Shown here: positions 1 through 9,161 of the stretch, piece by piece
How positions within the stretch are numbered: the stretch's first letter is position 1
Layout of the letters: each line of letters starts with the position of its first letter
Assembly (NCBI RefSeq): GCF_045689245.1
Contig: NZ_CP136865.1
Coordinates: 2,976,001 to 3,040,000, forward strand
Length of the DNA: 64,000 nt
Reading direction: 5' to 3'
Source: Congregibacter brevis
GTDB lineage: Bacteria; Pseudomonadota; Gammaproteobacteria; Pseudomonadales; Halieaceae
The notes under the pieces: model-generated
Database searches by the model: none
Seen by the model: only the letters and a program-made list of their open reading frames with translations
Told to the model about the DNA's origin: nothing
Program-made: the position numbers and the translations under genes

Positions 1-2
1 AT

Positions 3-1577
3 GTGAAGACTGAGGCACTTAAGATTGCAAGCCGCCCCCCAATGCCTGAGGGCGCAAGTTGGGCTGCAAAACCCAGACTGACCGATCGGATGTATCACGA
101 ACGAGACGGTAGCGGGTATCTAGAGGCCGCGTTTAGTCATGTGTTCGTAGTCCCCGCTGATGGAGGAACAGCCAGGCAGGTTACGCAAGGAGACTTTCAT
201 CACCGTGAGCCGAGTTGGGGTGCAGAGAGCCGCTCTATCACAGTATCGGGTAACCGCTCGCCTGACTGGCAGCACGACTATCGAAACACGGAGCTTTATC
301 GCGTCATTCTAAAAACCGGTGAGACAACCCCGCTAACCATGAGCGATGGCCCTGATCGTCACCCGACGCTATCTCCCAACGGCAAGCATCTGGCGTGGCT
401 CGGTGCTACGGACAAAAAGCAGGCTTTTCAGGTTACCCGTTTGCGGATTGCCAATCCCGACGGATCCAGCACGCGAGAACTCCTTGGCGACCTTGATCGC
501 AGCGTGAAAGCTATCGAGTGGGCTGCGGACAGCTCGGGCCTGTACTTTCAGTACGACGATAAGGGACGTACTAAAGTCGCCTTCGTGAGCCTGAACGACA
601 AAATGAAAAACCTCGCAGACAACCTCGGTGGCACCAGTATTGGACGGCCCTACGCAGGAGGCTCCTTCAGCGTCTCTGATTCAGGTGTTGTGGCCTACAC
701 GCATACCCGCCCCGAGTATCCGGCAGACATCGCTATCTACAAGCGGAACAAATTGTCGCTGATCACCCGACTCAATGCCGACCTTCTTGATCAGCGCAAC
801 CTGGGCGAGACCCGTGAAATCTGGTGGAAGAGTTCCTATGACCAACGGGATATTCAAGGTTGGATGGTGCTCCCTCCAAACTTTGACCCCAGGAAAAAGT
901 ATCCGCTTCTGGTGGAAAACCATGGCGGGCCGATTCTGAACTACGGGGAACGTTTCTCCCCTGAGATGCAGTTGTTTGCCGCAGCCGGCTATGTGGTCTT
1001 TTATCCTAATGCCCGAGGCAGTACGAGCTATGGTGAGGAGTTTGCCAACCTTCTTTACCACAACTATCCGGGGCAGGATTACGATGACACGATGAGCGGT
1101 GTGGACGCGATGATCGACGAGGGCTTTATTGATCCAGAGCAACTCTACGTAACCGGGGGATCTGCAGGCGGAATCATGACGGCCTGGATAATTGGGAAAA
1201 CCGATCGCTTCCGCGCCGCAGCCGCCATCAAGCCGGTAATGAACTGGTACAGCAAAACCCTGAATGCGGACAATTGGTATAACTACTACCACACGCGAAT
1301 TCCGGGTACGCCTTGGACCAACCCCGATGACTACCTCAAGTTCTCCCCCATATCCCTGGTGGGCAACGTGAATACACCAACATTAGTGATGGTAGGCCTG
1401 GACGACCTTCGGACACCGCCATCGCAAGCAAAACAGCTGTATCACGCTCTGAAGTACCGAAAGGTACCGACCACTTTGGTAGAACTCCCAGGAGCGTCGC
1501 ACTTCATAGCCAAGAAACCGAGCCAACTGATCGACAAAATCAGTCACATTCTGGGATGGTTTGAGCGTTATCAATAA
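3..1577 (+). CDS. S9 family serine peptidase (dipeptidyl/acylaminoacyl peptidase type), 5' end cut by window
   Basis: The C-terminal half is an alpha/beta hydrolase of the prolyl oligopeptidase family. It has the nucleophile motif GGSAGG (Ser near residue 387 of the visible part), a charge-relay Asp at 467/468 in the LDDLRTPP segment and the His at about 500 in GASHF. The first ~270 residues are WD40/TolB-like propeller repeats (for example HREPSWG, PDRHPTLSPNGKHLAW). The family cleaves peptides from substrates that enter through the propeller. Members usually have 600-700 residues and a signal peptide. Here 524 residues are visible, with no signal peptide, and the frame is open to the window edge, so the start lies upstream and the GTG at position 3 is only a placeholder. 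The gene is convergent with the YcgN-type gene that follows. Confidence 0.9.
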   Translation: MKTEALKIASRPPMPEGASWAAKPRLTDRMYHERDGSGYLEAAFSHVFVVPADGGTARQVTQGDFHHREPSWGAESRSITVSGNRSPDWQHDYRNTELYRVILKTGETTPLTMSDGPDRHPTLSPNGKHLAWLGATDKKQAFQVTRLRIANPDGSSTRELLGDLDRSVKAIEWAADSSGLYFQYDDKGRTKVAFVSLNDKMKNLADNLGGTSIGRPYAGGSFSVSDSGVVAYTHTRPEYPADIAIYKRNKLSLITRLNADLLDQRNLGETREIWWKSSYDQRDIQGWMVLPPNFDPRKKYPLLVENHGGPILNYGERFSPEMQLFAAAGYVVFYPNARGSTSYGEEFANLLYHNYPGQDYDDTMSGVDAMIDEGFIDPEQLYVTGGSAGGIMTAWIIGKTDRFRAAAAIKPVMNWYSKTLNADNWYNYYHTRIPGTPWTNPDDYLKFSPISLVGNVNTPTLVMVGLDDLRTPPSQAKQLYHALKYRKVPTTLVELPGASHFIAKKPSQLIDKISHILGWFERYQ

Positions 1578-1624
1578 TGCAAAAATGAAGCTTCACTGCA
1601 GACTCTGAACCCGTGAATCCAGAG

Positions 1625-2092
1625 CTATAATTCCGGATCGGGCCGGCTGCTTGTTACCCAACGAATGATGTGCTCTTCGAAGTCGTCGTCCTGCACATCG
1701 TTCTCACTAACCGTACGACCACGCACAGACATACCGGCTAAATGCACGGACTGAGGATCGCCCGTCACTAAAGGGTGCCACTCAGGTAGCGGCTTTCCCG
1801 CGTCCACTAGGCGGTAAGCACAAGTGTCTGGAAGCCAGGCAAGGTTTTCACGCTGATCCGGAGTAAGGACCACGCAGTCGGGAACAATCTCTTGTCGGGT
1901 TTCGTAGCGCGTGCATTGACAGTTCGTCTCATCGAGAAGATGACAAGCCACCTCGGTGTAGTAGATCCCGCCGCTGTAGGCATCTTCCAGTTTGTGCAGA
2001 CAACACCGCGCACAACCATCGCAAAGGGACTCCCATTGAGCTCGACTCATATCTTTCGGCGCAACGGACTCCCAAAAAGGTGTTTCAGCCAT
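1625..2092 (-). CDS. YcgN/UPF0260 family cysteine-cluster protein
   Basis: The 155-residue product matches the YcgN family, a small cytosolic protein with a CxxCxxCC cluster (residues 24-31, CDGCARCC). More conserved cysteines follow in ACHLLDETNCQC, PDC and DTC. Together these suggest binding of an Fe-S or other metal centre; the biochemical role of the family is not established. The start is set at the ATG at 2090-2092 (MAETPFWE), which has a GAGG about ten bases upstream. A TTG five codons further upstream is in frame but less convincing. It is monocistronic in appearance, convergent with the peptidase gene and followed upstream by the NYN-domain gene on the same strand. Confidence 0.85.
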   Translation of the reverse strand: MAETPFWESVAPKDMSRAQWESLCDGCARCCLHKLEDAYSGGIYYTEVACHLLDETNCQCTRYETRQEIVPDCVVLTPDQRENLAWLPDTCAYRLVDAGKPLPEWHPLVTGDPQSVHLAGMSVRGRTVSENDVQDDDFEEHIIRWVTSSRPDPEL

Positions 2093-2165
2093 GGTAGAGA
2101 ACCTCAACTTGATCTGTACCCATAGGATTGCGGTGTAAGGCTTGGCATAGCGGCGAGGGCATGTT

Positions 2166-2891
2166 TTAGCTCTTTGGATCCCGGATCAGCATCCGATTGT
2201 TCTGTCGGTCGATCTGAAAAAGATCCGTCGCCTTGATCAGGTCACTAAGGCGTCGATAACCGTAGTTCACTGAGGAAAAAGACGCGTTGTTATTGGATAT
2301 ATAACTACCCACCCGAGACATATCAGCCCAGCCATCATCATCTGCAGTCTGATCGACCGCCGTACGGAGCAGTTTCACGAGAGCGCTGTTTTGTCGCAGG
2401 CGCGCTTTAGGCGTTCGTGCTGGCAGAGACTCTGTTTCTCCTCCGGCCTTCTTGGAGGGAATAAGGTTCTCGATGAAGATAAACGGAGAACAAGAGTCCA
2501 CGAAGGGAGATGGCGTCTTTTTCTGCCCAAAGCCATAAACGGGGAAACCACTTTCTAGAATGCGTAACACTAGCGGTGTAAAGTCACTATCACTGGTCAT
2601 CAGCGCAAAAGCATCAATGTTGCCGCTGTAGAGTAGATCCATAGCGTCGATGATCATCGCCGAGTCCGTCGCGTTTTTACCCTTTGTATAAGCAAATTGC
2701 TGCATCGGGCGAATGGCATGAGGGTGTAACTTCTCGGCCCAACCGGATAGTGAAGGATTGTTCCAATCACCGTGGGCGTGGCGCACATTGACCGTACCGT
2801 GTTTTGCCAGTTCTTCGAGAACCCCCTCAATCGCATTAGGAGTGACATTGTCGCAATCTATGAGCAGCGCGATGCGTTTGGTTTCTGACAC
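2166..2891 (-). CDS. NYN domain protein with C-terminal OST-HTH/LOTUS-like domain
   Basis: The N-terminal ~145 residues form a NYN (LabA/DUF88-like, PIN-fold) domain. The acidic residues of a metal-dependent nuclease site are visible: LLIDCDN near the start, TDSAMIIDAMDLL in the middle and MTSDSDFTPLV after it. The last ~75 residues (LVKLLRTAVDQ through MLIRDP) look like an OST-HTH/LOTUS winged-helix RNA-binding domain. This pairing is known in bacteria and is inferred to act on RNA; the substrate is unknown. The start is placed at the GTG at 2891, preceded by GAGG with eight-base spacing; a GTG three codons upstream (2900) is the alternative. The gene is divergent from the SulP gene across about 230 bases. 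Confidence 0.85.
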   Translation of the reverse strand: MSETKRIALLIDCDNVTPNAIEGVLEELAKHGTVNVRHAHGDWNNPSLSGWAEKLHPHAIRPMQQFAYTKGKNATDSAMIIDAMDLLYSGNIDAFALMTSDSDFTPLVLRILESGFPVYGFGQKKTPSPFVDSCSPFIFIENLIPSKKAGGETESLPARTPKARLRQNSALVKLLRTAVDQTADDDGWADMSRVGSYISNNNASFSSVNYGYRRLSDLIKATDLFQIDRQNNRMLIRDPKS

Positions 2892-3125
2892 AGTATCCAC
2901 CTCGACAGCGACTGTATGTGAGTTTGCGTCACTGTATAGGGTTATTCCGTAGAACTCGAATCCAATGGAGCCTCACGGCGCTATTCTGCTGCTCCAGCGC
3001 GGCAGATAATCGAAACTGGACGTCAACCGCGGACTAACGAGAAAATGCTGCGCGGGTGGCGTCCTTCGTTGAACTGTGTATCCTTCGCCGCCCACGAACT
3101 CACCTAATGATAGGAAGCCCCTTCC

Positions 3126-4604
3126 GTGTTCGATACCTTCCGCCAAGACTGGCTTGGCAACATTCGCAACGACCTTCTAGCAGGGTTAGTTGTCGCGCTG
3201 GCACTCATTCCTGAGGCTATTGCGTTTTCCATCATCGCCGGTGTCGATCCTAAAGTCGGGCTCTACGCGTCTTTCTGTATAGCGGTCGTGATCGCTTTTG
3301 CGGGTGGTCGTCCGGGGATGATATCGGCCGCCACGGGAGCAATGGCCCTGGTGATGGTCGTTCTAGTAAAAGAACATGGCTTGCAGTACCTGCTAGCCGC
3401 TACGGTATTGACGGGTGTGCTCCAGATTATTGCTGGCTGGGTGAGGTTGGGGAGCCTCATGCGCTTTGTGTCCCGATCCGTGGTTACGGGCTTTGTAAAC
3501 GCTCTCGCTATTCTCATTTTCATGGCTCAGCTGCCTGAACTTATCGACGTGACCTGGCACGTATACGCTATGACCGCCGCCGGGCTAGGTATTATCTACG
3601 GCTTGCCTTACATAACTCGAGCTGTGCCCTCCCCCCTGATTACCATCATCGTGCTGACTGGGGTTGCGATTGCGCTGGACCTGGACATTCGTCGTGTGGG
3701 AGATATGGGCGAGCTACCGGATAGTCTGCCTATATTTTTGCTCCCGGAGGTCCCTCTAACCTGGGAAACACTCGGGATTATCTTCCCCTACGCACTGACT
3801 CTCATGGTGGTGGGACTTCTGGAATCTCTGATGACGGCAACGATCGTTGACGATCTTACGGATACAAAAAGCAACAAAAATCGAGAGTGCGTGGGCCAAG
3901 GTATTGCCAACATTGCCAGTGGATTTATCGGGGGTATGGCCGGTTGCGCAATGATCGGGCAATCCGTTATCAACGTTAAGTCCGGTGGCCGTGGACGACT
4001 ATCCACCTTGGTGGCCGGCGTATTCCTTTTAATTATGGTGGTCTTTGCCGACGCCTGGGTAAGTCAGATCCCCATGGCAGCGCTAGTTGCCGTAATGATC
4101 ATGGTCTCGATAGGAACCTTTAGCTGGTCGTCAATTCGCGATCTCAAGGACCACCCCCGAAGCTCCAGTGTGGTAATGCTCGCCACGGTTGCCGTTACCG
4201 TCGCGACCCACGACCTTGCACGAGGGGTTCTCACGGGCGTATTGCTGTCCGGATTCTTCTTCGCTCACAAGGTAGGACAGATTCTGTATCTCCGCTCTAT
4301 GGTCGATGATGACGGCAGAGCAAGGACCTACCGTGTATTCGGACAGGTGTTTTTTGCCAGTGCCGATCGATTTATCGCTGCCTTTGATTATCAGGAAGTC
4401 ATTGAGCGCGTATGCATCGACGTCAGCCGCGCCCACTTTTGGGACATCACTGCGATTAGCGCTTTAGACAAAGTAATTTTGAAGTTTCGCCGCGAAGGCA
4501 CAGAAGTGGAAGTGATTGGCCTGAACGAGGCCAGCGCAACCATGGTGGACCGCTTTGCCGTACACGACAAAGATGGCTCTGATGACCTACTGATGGGGCA
4601 ATAG
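3126..4604 (+). CDS. SulP family anion transporter with STAS domain
   Basis: This 492-residue polytopic inner-membrane protein shows the SulP hallmark near its N terminus (DLLAGLVVALALIPEAIAFSIIAGVDPKVGLYAS), about ten hydrophobic segments and a C-terminal STAS domain from about residue 390. The family carries sulfate, bicarbonate or related anions, commonly by proton or sodium symport. The substrate cannot be read from the sequence; a bicarbonate (BicA-like) role is as plausible as sulfate. The start is GTG at 3126 with AGGAAG eight bases upstream. A universal stress protein follows after only four bases, so the two are one operon, a pairing often seen in marine gammaproteobacteria and suggestive of regulation of transport by the stress protein. 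Confidence 0.9.
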   Translation: MFDTFRQDWLGNIRNDLLAGLVVALALIPEAIAFSIIAGVDPKVGLYASFCIAVVIAFAGGRPGMISAATGAMALVMVVLVKEHGLQYLLAATVLTGVLQIIAGWVRLGSLMRFVSRSVVTGFVNALAILIFMAQLPELIDVTWHVYAMTAAGLGIIYGLPYITRAVPSPLITIIVLTGVAIALDLDIRRVGDMGELPDSLPIFLLPEVPLTWETLGIIFPYALTLMVVGLLESLMTATIVDDLTDTKSNKNRECVGQGIANIASGFIGGMAGCAMIGQSVINVKSGGRGRLSTLVAGVFLLIMVVFADAWVSQIPMAALVAVMIMVSIGTFSWSSIRDLKDHPRSSSVVMLATVAVTVATHDLARGVLTGVLLSGFFFAHKVGQILYLRSMVDDDGRARTYRVFGQVFFASADRFIAAFDYQEVIERVCIDVSRAHFWDITAISALDKVILKFRREGTEVEVIGLNEASATMVDRFAVHDKDGSDDLLMGQ

Positions 4605-4608
4605 AATC

Positions 4609-5478
4609 ATGACTATCAGTGATAAGGAAAAGATCTTAGCCTGCGTCGATCAGTCTCACTTTGCAGACTACGTGACCGATTATGCGGCTTGGGCGGCTCG
4701 ACGCATTCAAGCGCCCCTGGAATTGCTCCACGTTATCGACACCCATCAAACACCTCCCTCCGGTGAAGACCATAGCGGTGCCATAGGTTTCGATGCTCAG
4801 GAGCAACTGCTAACAAAGCTAAGCAGCGAAGATGAGGCACGCACTCGGGCGGCGCGGGAGGCGGGCCGTTTGTTCCTCAATAAGCTAAGGGAGCGTGCCG
4901 GTGACGCGGGAGCGCCTCAGGTAGATACCCGCCAGCGCTACGGTCAATTAGTAGAAACACTCCACGAACAGGAAGATGGCGTGCGACTCATGGTTCTTGG
5001 TCGTCGTGGTGAATCTGCAGAGTCTACGCTGCGAGACCTGGGAAGAAATGTTGAGCGCGTAGTTCGCGCCGTCAACAAACCCATACTCACAGTCACGGAA
5101 GGCTTTCGCGAACCAGAGCGCATCATGTTCGCTTTTGACGGTAGCGCCGTGACGCGCCGCGGTGTAGAAATGATCGCGGGCAGCGCACTGTTTCGCGACC
5201 TACCGATACTTTTGCTCATGTCGGGCAAAGTCAGCTCTGATGGATCCAAAAAGCTTGATTGGGCGGAGAAGACCCTCACAGACGCGGGTTACACCGTAAG
5301 CAAACGACTACAACCGGGTGATGCAGAGGTCGTGATCGCGAAAGCGGTGGCCGATGACTCCATCGACCTACTGATAATGGGCGCGTTTAGTCATTCTCCC
5401 CTGCGTACCCTGCTCTTTGGCAGCAAAACTGCCGACCTATTGCGTTCATCCGGTATACCCACGCTTCTTCTTGGGTAG
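4609..5478 (+). CDS. Tandem universal stress protein (two Usp domains)
   Basis: The 289-residue cytosolic protein has two consecutive Usp folds. The first covers residues 1-155, with the ATP-loop-like stretch VLGRRGESAESTLRDLGRN. The second covers residues 160-289, with the typical GAFSHSPLRTLLFGSKTADL motif followed by GIPTLLLG. Tandem Usp proteins bind nucleotides and modulate survival under starvation or anaerobiosis. Here the gene lies four bases behind the SulP transporter and is almost certainly co-transcribed with it, so a role in gating or protecting that transporter is the best inference. It converges with the cytochrome/propeller gene across 26 bases. Confidence 0.9.
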   Translation: MTISDKEKILACVDQSHFADYVTDYAAWAARRIQAPLELLHVIDTHQTPPSGEDHSGAIGFDAQEQLLTKLSSEDEARTRAAREAGRLFLNKLRERAGDAGAPQVDTRQRYGQLVETLHEQEDGVRLMVLGRRGESAESTLRDLGRNVERVVRAVNKPILTVTEGFREPERIMFAFDGSAVTRRGVEMIAGSALFRDLPILLLMSGKVSSDGSKKLDWAEKTLTDAGYTVSKRLQPGDAEVVIAKAVADDSIDLLIMGAFSHSPLRTLLFGSKTADLLRSSGIPTLLLG

Positions 5479-5504
5479 AGCATTCTCCGGATTGTAAAAG
5501 CCGC

Positions 5505-6725
5505 CTAATCAGAGCTCTCGATAGTGACCCGACCAATACGATTGCTGCTGCTCTGATGAATGAGTAGCTCCCCCTCACGGGTCACCCACACGTGGCGGAC
5601 GATGCCTACCCCGGAAGGTATAGCCCAGCTTTGAAAGCTCTCTGTGGAAGGGTCGAAACGCACTAAGGCGTCAGGACGCATTCCAGACTCGTTGTACCAG
5701 ACAACGTCGTCAATGATCGCTATGGCATAAGGATGCGATTTGGGGCCACTGGGGGAAGGCCACTCCTGTGTACTACCCGTTGATGGATCAAGAACACCGA
5801 TACGCCCCAGCGATGAGTTGACATACCAAACTCGACCATCGCTTGCGATGTCGAGGCGACGGATGCGTGTTTTCTCATCGGGAATCTCGAAATATTCAAT
5901 CTCCATACTGCCGGGATCCATGACCGCAATCGCATTGGTACCGTTATGAGCAATCCAGAGTCGTCCGTCCGGCCCGACTTTAATGCCATAGGGTTTTGCA
6001 CGGGTCTTCACTTCTTGCAAAGCTCCAGTTGCTGGATCCAAACGACCCAGCATACCCGCGTGTTGAGAGGTGAAATACAGGTGCCCGTTCGGGTGGAATA
6101 TGGCGGTATGAGGGTCTCGCGCTTCCGTCGGATACTCTGTTATCAGGCCCGTTAGCGGATCGAGCTTGCCTATCGTTGCGTTACCATTCCCTGTGTACCA
6201 AATGTTCCCTCCATCATCAGGAACAATACTGTGGGGACGTGCCGCCGGAGGTAAATAGAACTCCTGCATGTCCCCCGTCTCGGGATCTAGTCTTCCGGTG
6301 AGGCTTGCCCACATTCCTGTCCACCAGATGCTTCCATCAGGAGCCTCCACAGGGTCTCGAGACCGCTGGCCGAGGGTAGGCGCGATCCACTCCTCAATAT
6401 TGATCTCAAGGGGGCCGTCGATAAGTGTAGGCTTACGCTCTTCTTTCGCTGGAAAATTTGCCGCCAGGTACTCAGAAATACTGTGTGCCTGAGGATCCGC
6501 CAGTTTAATCATGCTCCCGATGAGCCCACGCCACTCCTCGGCTGAGTCAAAACCCGCGGAATTCACGATTCGCGATGTGCTGTGACAGCTAATGCAGAGC
6601 TTTTCTACCAGCGCCTTGCCCTCACCGTCTGGCAAAACCTGTGCGTCAGCAGATACCGCCAAAGCCACGAGTAACAGTGATCGAGAAAACACTCCAGTTA
6701 CAGAACCCATGACATTCATTCTCAT
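5505..6725 (-). CDS. Secreted cytochrome c domain fused to a virginiamycin-B-lyase-like beta-propeller
   Basis: The protein has a signal peptide (SRSLLLVALAVSADA), then a short cytochrome c domain with one heme site CISCH (about residues 44-48). A six/seven-bladed propeller of the streptogramin lyase (Vgb)/NHL type follows over residues ~110-400, with repeats such as PDGSIWWTGMW, DDGGNIWYTGNG, PNGHLYFTSQ, PDGRLWIAHN and SDGRVWYVNSS. The Vgb name is a fold label only. Such fused proteins occur widely in Proteobacteria that do not meet streptogramins, and a periplasmic redox or binding role is more likely. The start is the ATG at 6725 behind GAGG. Two other in-frame ATGs lie within six codons. 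The gene is divergent from the S10 peptidase. Confidence 0.82.
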   Translation of the reverse strand: MRMNVMGSVTGVFSRSLLLVALAVSADAQVLPDGEGKALVEKLCISCHSTSRIVNSAGFDSAEEWRGLIGSMIKLADPQAHSISEYLAANFPAKEERKPTLIDGPLEINIEEWIAPTLGQRSRDPVEAPDGSIWWTGMWASLTGRLDPETGDMQEFYLPPAARPHSIVPDDGGNIWYTGNGNATIGKLDPLTGLITEYPTEARDPHTAIFHPNGHLYFTSQHAGMLGRLDPATGALQEVKTRAKPYGIKVGPDGRLWIAHNGTNAIAVMDPGSMEIEYFEIPDEKTRIRRLDIASDGRVWYVNSSLGRIGVLDPSTGSTQEWPSPSGPKSHPYAIAIIDDVVWYNESGMRPDALVRFDPSTESFQSWAIPSGVGIVRHVWVTREGELLIHQSSSNRIGRVTIESSD

Positions 6726-6943
6726 CAGTAGTTTGACCTCACTAAGCCTAGCACTTTCCGGATAGATCAGTGACCTGATGGCGACGGCAAACCATTGGTT
6801 CGATCAGGAATAATTCTATGAAACTCCTACGGGAAAGAGCTTTCAGAGGACAATGCGTTCGAACTTCGCTGAACATCTGCAACTGTTTTGGGTAATTGTT
6901 ATTCTCTGTTCTTAATACGTGGAATCAGCCACCGGAGATGAAG

Positions 6944-8476
6944 ATGCAGTCCCTACGTTCAGCCTTTACCGGCATTTTTATTGCCCTCGCGCTATGCGCT
7001 GCGCCAAGCTACAGCGCAGATAGCACGGAAGACACGCCCGCTAAAACTCCCGCCATCCCCGCTGCTACCGAATTCGTTTCGGAGCATAGTGGTACTTTTA
7101 ACGGTCAGAAGCTCCGTTATCGGGCTCGGGCAGGTGAAACTTACCTGCAAGATATAGACGGCGAAGCAACCGCCGCAATTTTCAGCTTTGACTATGTCGC
7201 CATCAATGACGGCAAAAATCGCCCCGTTACCTTTGTCTGGAACGGTGGGCCGGGGAGCGCATCGCTGTGGTTACACATGGGTACCTTTGGCCCTAAACGC
7301 GTTGTTGTACCTTCGAACGCGGGCCACGCTGGTGCACCGCCCTACCCACTGGTAGATTCCAGCGAAACAATTCTTGATGTTACGGACCTGGTCTTCATCG
7401 ACCCGGTAGGCACTGGATATTCTCGAACCCTGGGCGATCATGAGGGCAAGGAGTTCTGGGGGCTCACTGAAGATGCGGAATCAGTCGCCGCATTTATCCG
7501 TCAATGGCTGAGCGATAATCAACGCTGGAATTCAGCTAAGTTCCTCATGGGCGAGAGTTATGGCACTACCCGAGCAGCTCTCGTCGCTGACATTCTTGAG
7601 AATGAGCATAGCGTGACGCTAAACGGGATCGTCTTCATCTCCCAGGCTTTGGACTATGCAGGGTCAACCCCTTATGTCGCGGACAACCTGATATCGCACA
7701 TCACCTACGTTCCGACGATGGCCGCCACTGCGTACTACCACCAGCGGGTCGATGCACAAGGTGCAAGCCTCGAAGAATGGGTGCAAAGTGCGCGCGATTT
7801 CGCGGTAGATGAGCTTCTGCCGGCACTATTTAAGGGCAACACTCTTGATGCGGATACGCGATCGAAGGTGCGCGATGAACTCGCCAGACTCACAGGGCTG
7901 ACACCTGACTACGTGGACCGTGCCAATCTGCGAGTACGGGGAAACCGTTTTGCCAAAGAGCTTTTGCGCGACGAAGGAAAAATAGTGGGAAGCCTTGACG
8001 GCCGGTACGTCGGAGATCCCGTGGACGATCTAACAGCCCGCGCTGACTTCGATGCCGCGAGCAACGCCATCGGCGGTGCGTACAAGGCTGCAATGATGAG
8101 CTATATACAAGGCGACTTGGGCGTAGATTGGGATCGAAGCTACCTATCACCCTCTGACCCACAACTAAGTGACGAGTGGAACTGGAACCCCAACGGGCGT
8201 GAGTCCGCCTGGGAACCGCATTGGGTAAACACATCACACAATCTGGTGAGCGCGCTGGAAGCTAATCCAGGGCTCAAAGTGCTCGTTGCTTCCGGTTACT
8301 ACGATCTGGTGACACCGTTCTTTGACGCGGAATACACTCTCAACCGCTACGGCATCACGCCAGATCGCGTGGACTATCGATACTACGGCGGTGGCCACAT
8401 GATGTATGTCAATGAAGACGCGCGAGTAGATCTGTTGAGGGACGTGCGCTCGTTTCTGGAGGCGCAGTTGCGCTGA
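6944..8476 (+). CDS. Secreted S10 family serine carboxypeptidase
   Basis: The product is a periplasmic or secreted alpha/beta hydrolase of peptidase family S10. The oxyanion region WNGGPGSAS, the nucleophile motif GESYGT (Ser near residue 205), the Asp in SGYYDLVTP and the C-terminal GGGHMMY with the catalytic His are all present. The family removes C-terminal residues from peptides at acidic pH; bacterial members are uncharacterised for substrate. A signal peptide is clear (FTGIFIALALCAAPSYSA). I place the start at the ATG at 6944, which has GGAG six bases upstream. The ATG at 6938 would sit directly against that site. Length 510 residues is normal. Confidence 0.9.
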   Translation: MQSLRSAFTGIFIALALCAAPSYSADSTEDTPAKTPAIPAATEFVSEHSGTFNGQKLRYRARAGETYLQDIDGEATAAIFSFDYVAINDGKNRPVTFVWNGGPGSASLWLHMGTFGPKRVVVPSNAGHAGAPPYPLVDSSETILDVTDLVFIDPVGTGYSRTLGDHEGKEFWGLTEDAESVAAFIRQWLSDNQRWNSAKFLMGESYGTTRAALVADILENEHSVTLNGIVFISQALDYAGSTPYVADNLISHITYVPTMAATAYYHQRVDAQGASLEEWVQSARDFAVDELLPALFKGNTLDADTRSKVRDELARLTGLTPDYVDRANLRVRGNRFAKELLRDEGKIVGSLDGRYVGDPVDDLTARADFDAASNAIGGAYKAAMMSYIQGDLGVDWDRSYLSPSDPQLSDEWNWNPNGRESAWEPHWVNTSHNLVSALEANPGLKVLVASGYYDLVTPFFDAEYTLNRYGITPDRVDYRYYGGGHMMYVNEDARVDLLRDVRSFLEAQLR

Positions 8477-8496
8477 CGATTGAGAGCGGGAGTCAA

Positions 8497-9090
8497 CTAC
8501 TCTGCGTGGAGCAGGCGCTGGGAGAACTCTGAACCTGCATCTTCCAACATCACTCGTAAAGGCGATTGTAGCGTGTTCGCTGCGGCGGCCGAATCTCGCA
8601 AAGACGCCCCCAACCCCGTGGCGAGCATCCGTTGATAATAGGGCAACTCCCGGCGATACCCAGGCAAGTGGTCCTCCAATGCATCGTCACTCTCCAGACC
8701 CTGCATAAATGAGTCGACCAGAGTACTCAAAGCTACCTGGAGCCGCGCGTTATCCGCTATGCCTTCATCAGGAGTTATGGACCAGGTCATATCTCCGTTT
8801 AGTCTACATGTGCCCAGGCAGTCTCCCATTTCACGATCGCCCCACTCCATAGGACCCACCAGAGATAACTGCCACTCTCCGCCGTTTGCGTAGAGATAGT
8901 AAAGCTGGCCAAAGGCAGGCTTAAACTGAAACTTCGCAGACAGCACAAGCACCGACGCAAACCAGTCAAAAAGTAACTCGGCAGGCGCCTTCGCACTCAC
9001 GGTAGCGGGACGGGTCTCATCCCAGTGTGCGAGCACCGGTACAAGGCCTTTGCCCTGAGGATTAGGATTTTTGTGTGGATTACGCGACAT
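8497..9090 (-). CDS. Conserved hypothetical protein, probably DUF2452-like
   Basis: The 197-residue soluble protein begins with NPHKNPNPQGKGLVPVL, which resembles the opening of DUF2452 proteins; the assignment is from memory and only moderately sure. There is no signal peptide, membrane segment or recognisable catalytic motif. The body is tryptophan- and aromatic-rich in the middle (FDWFASVLVLSAKFQF, GPMEWGDREMGD). It sits 70 bases upstream-to-downstream of the DUF501-like gene on the same strand, so both may share a transcript, and it converges with the S10 peptidase. Function unknown. Confidence 0.7.
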   Translation of the reverse strand: MSRNPHKNPNPQGKGLVPVLAHWDETRPATVSAKAPAELLFDWFASVLVLSAKFQFKPAFGQLYYLYANGGEWQLSLVGPMEWGDREMGDCLGTCRLNGDMTWSITPDEGIADNARLQVALSTLVDSFMQGLESDDALEDHLPGYRRELPYYQRMLATGLGASLRDSAAAANTLQSPLRVMLEDAGSEFSQRLLHAE

Positions 9091-9161
9091 GTTTAACTTA
9101 CGTCAAAACACCGCGCCCGGTTCTTTAATCAACCGACTAACTGCGGAGCCGCACACTTTTC

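Noticed and set aside
681..1292. 203-codon minus-strand frame under the S9 peptidase
   Set aside because: Shadow of the real gene, which has the catalytic motifs on the plus strand.
5505..6725. Streptogramin resistance gene (vgb)
   Set aside because: The fold is shared, but the cytochrome domain and the environmental context make antibiotic resistance unlikely.
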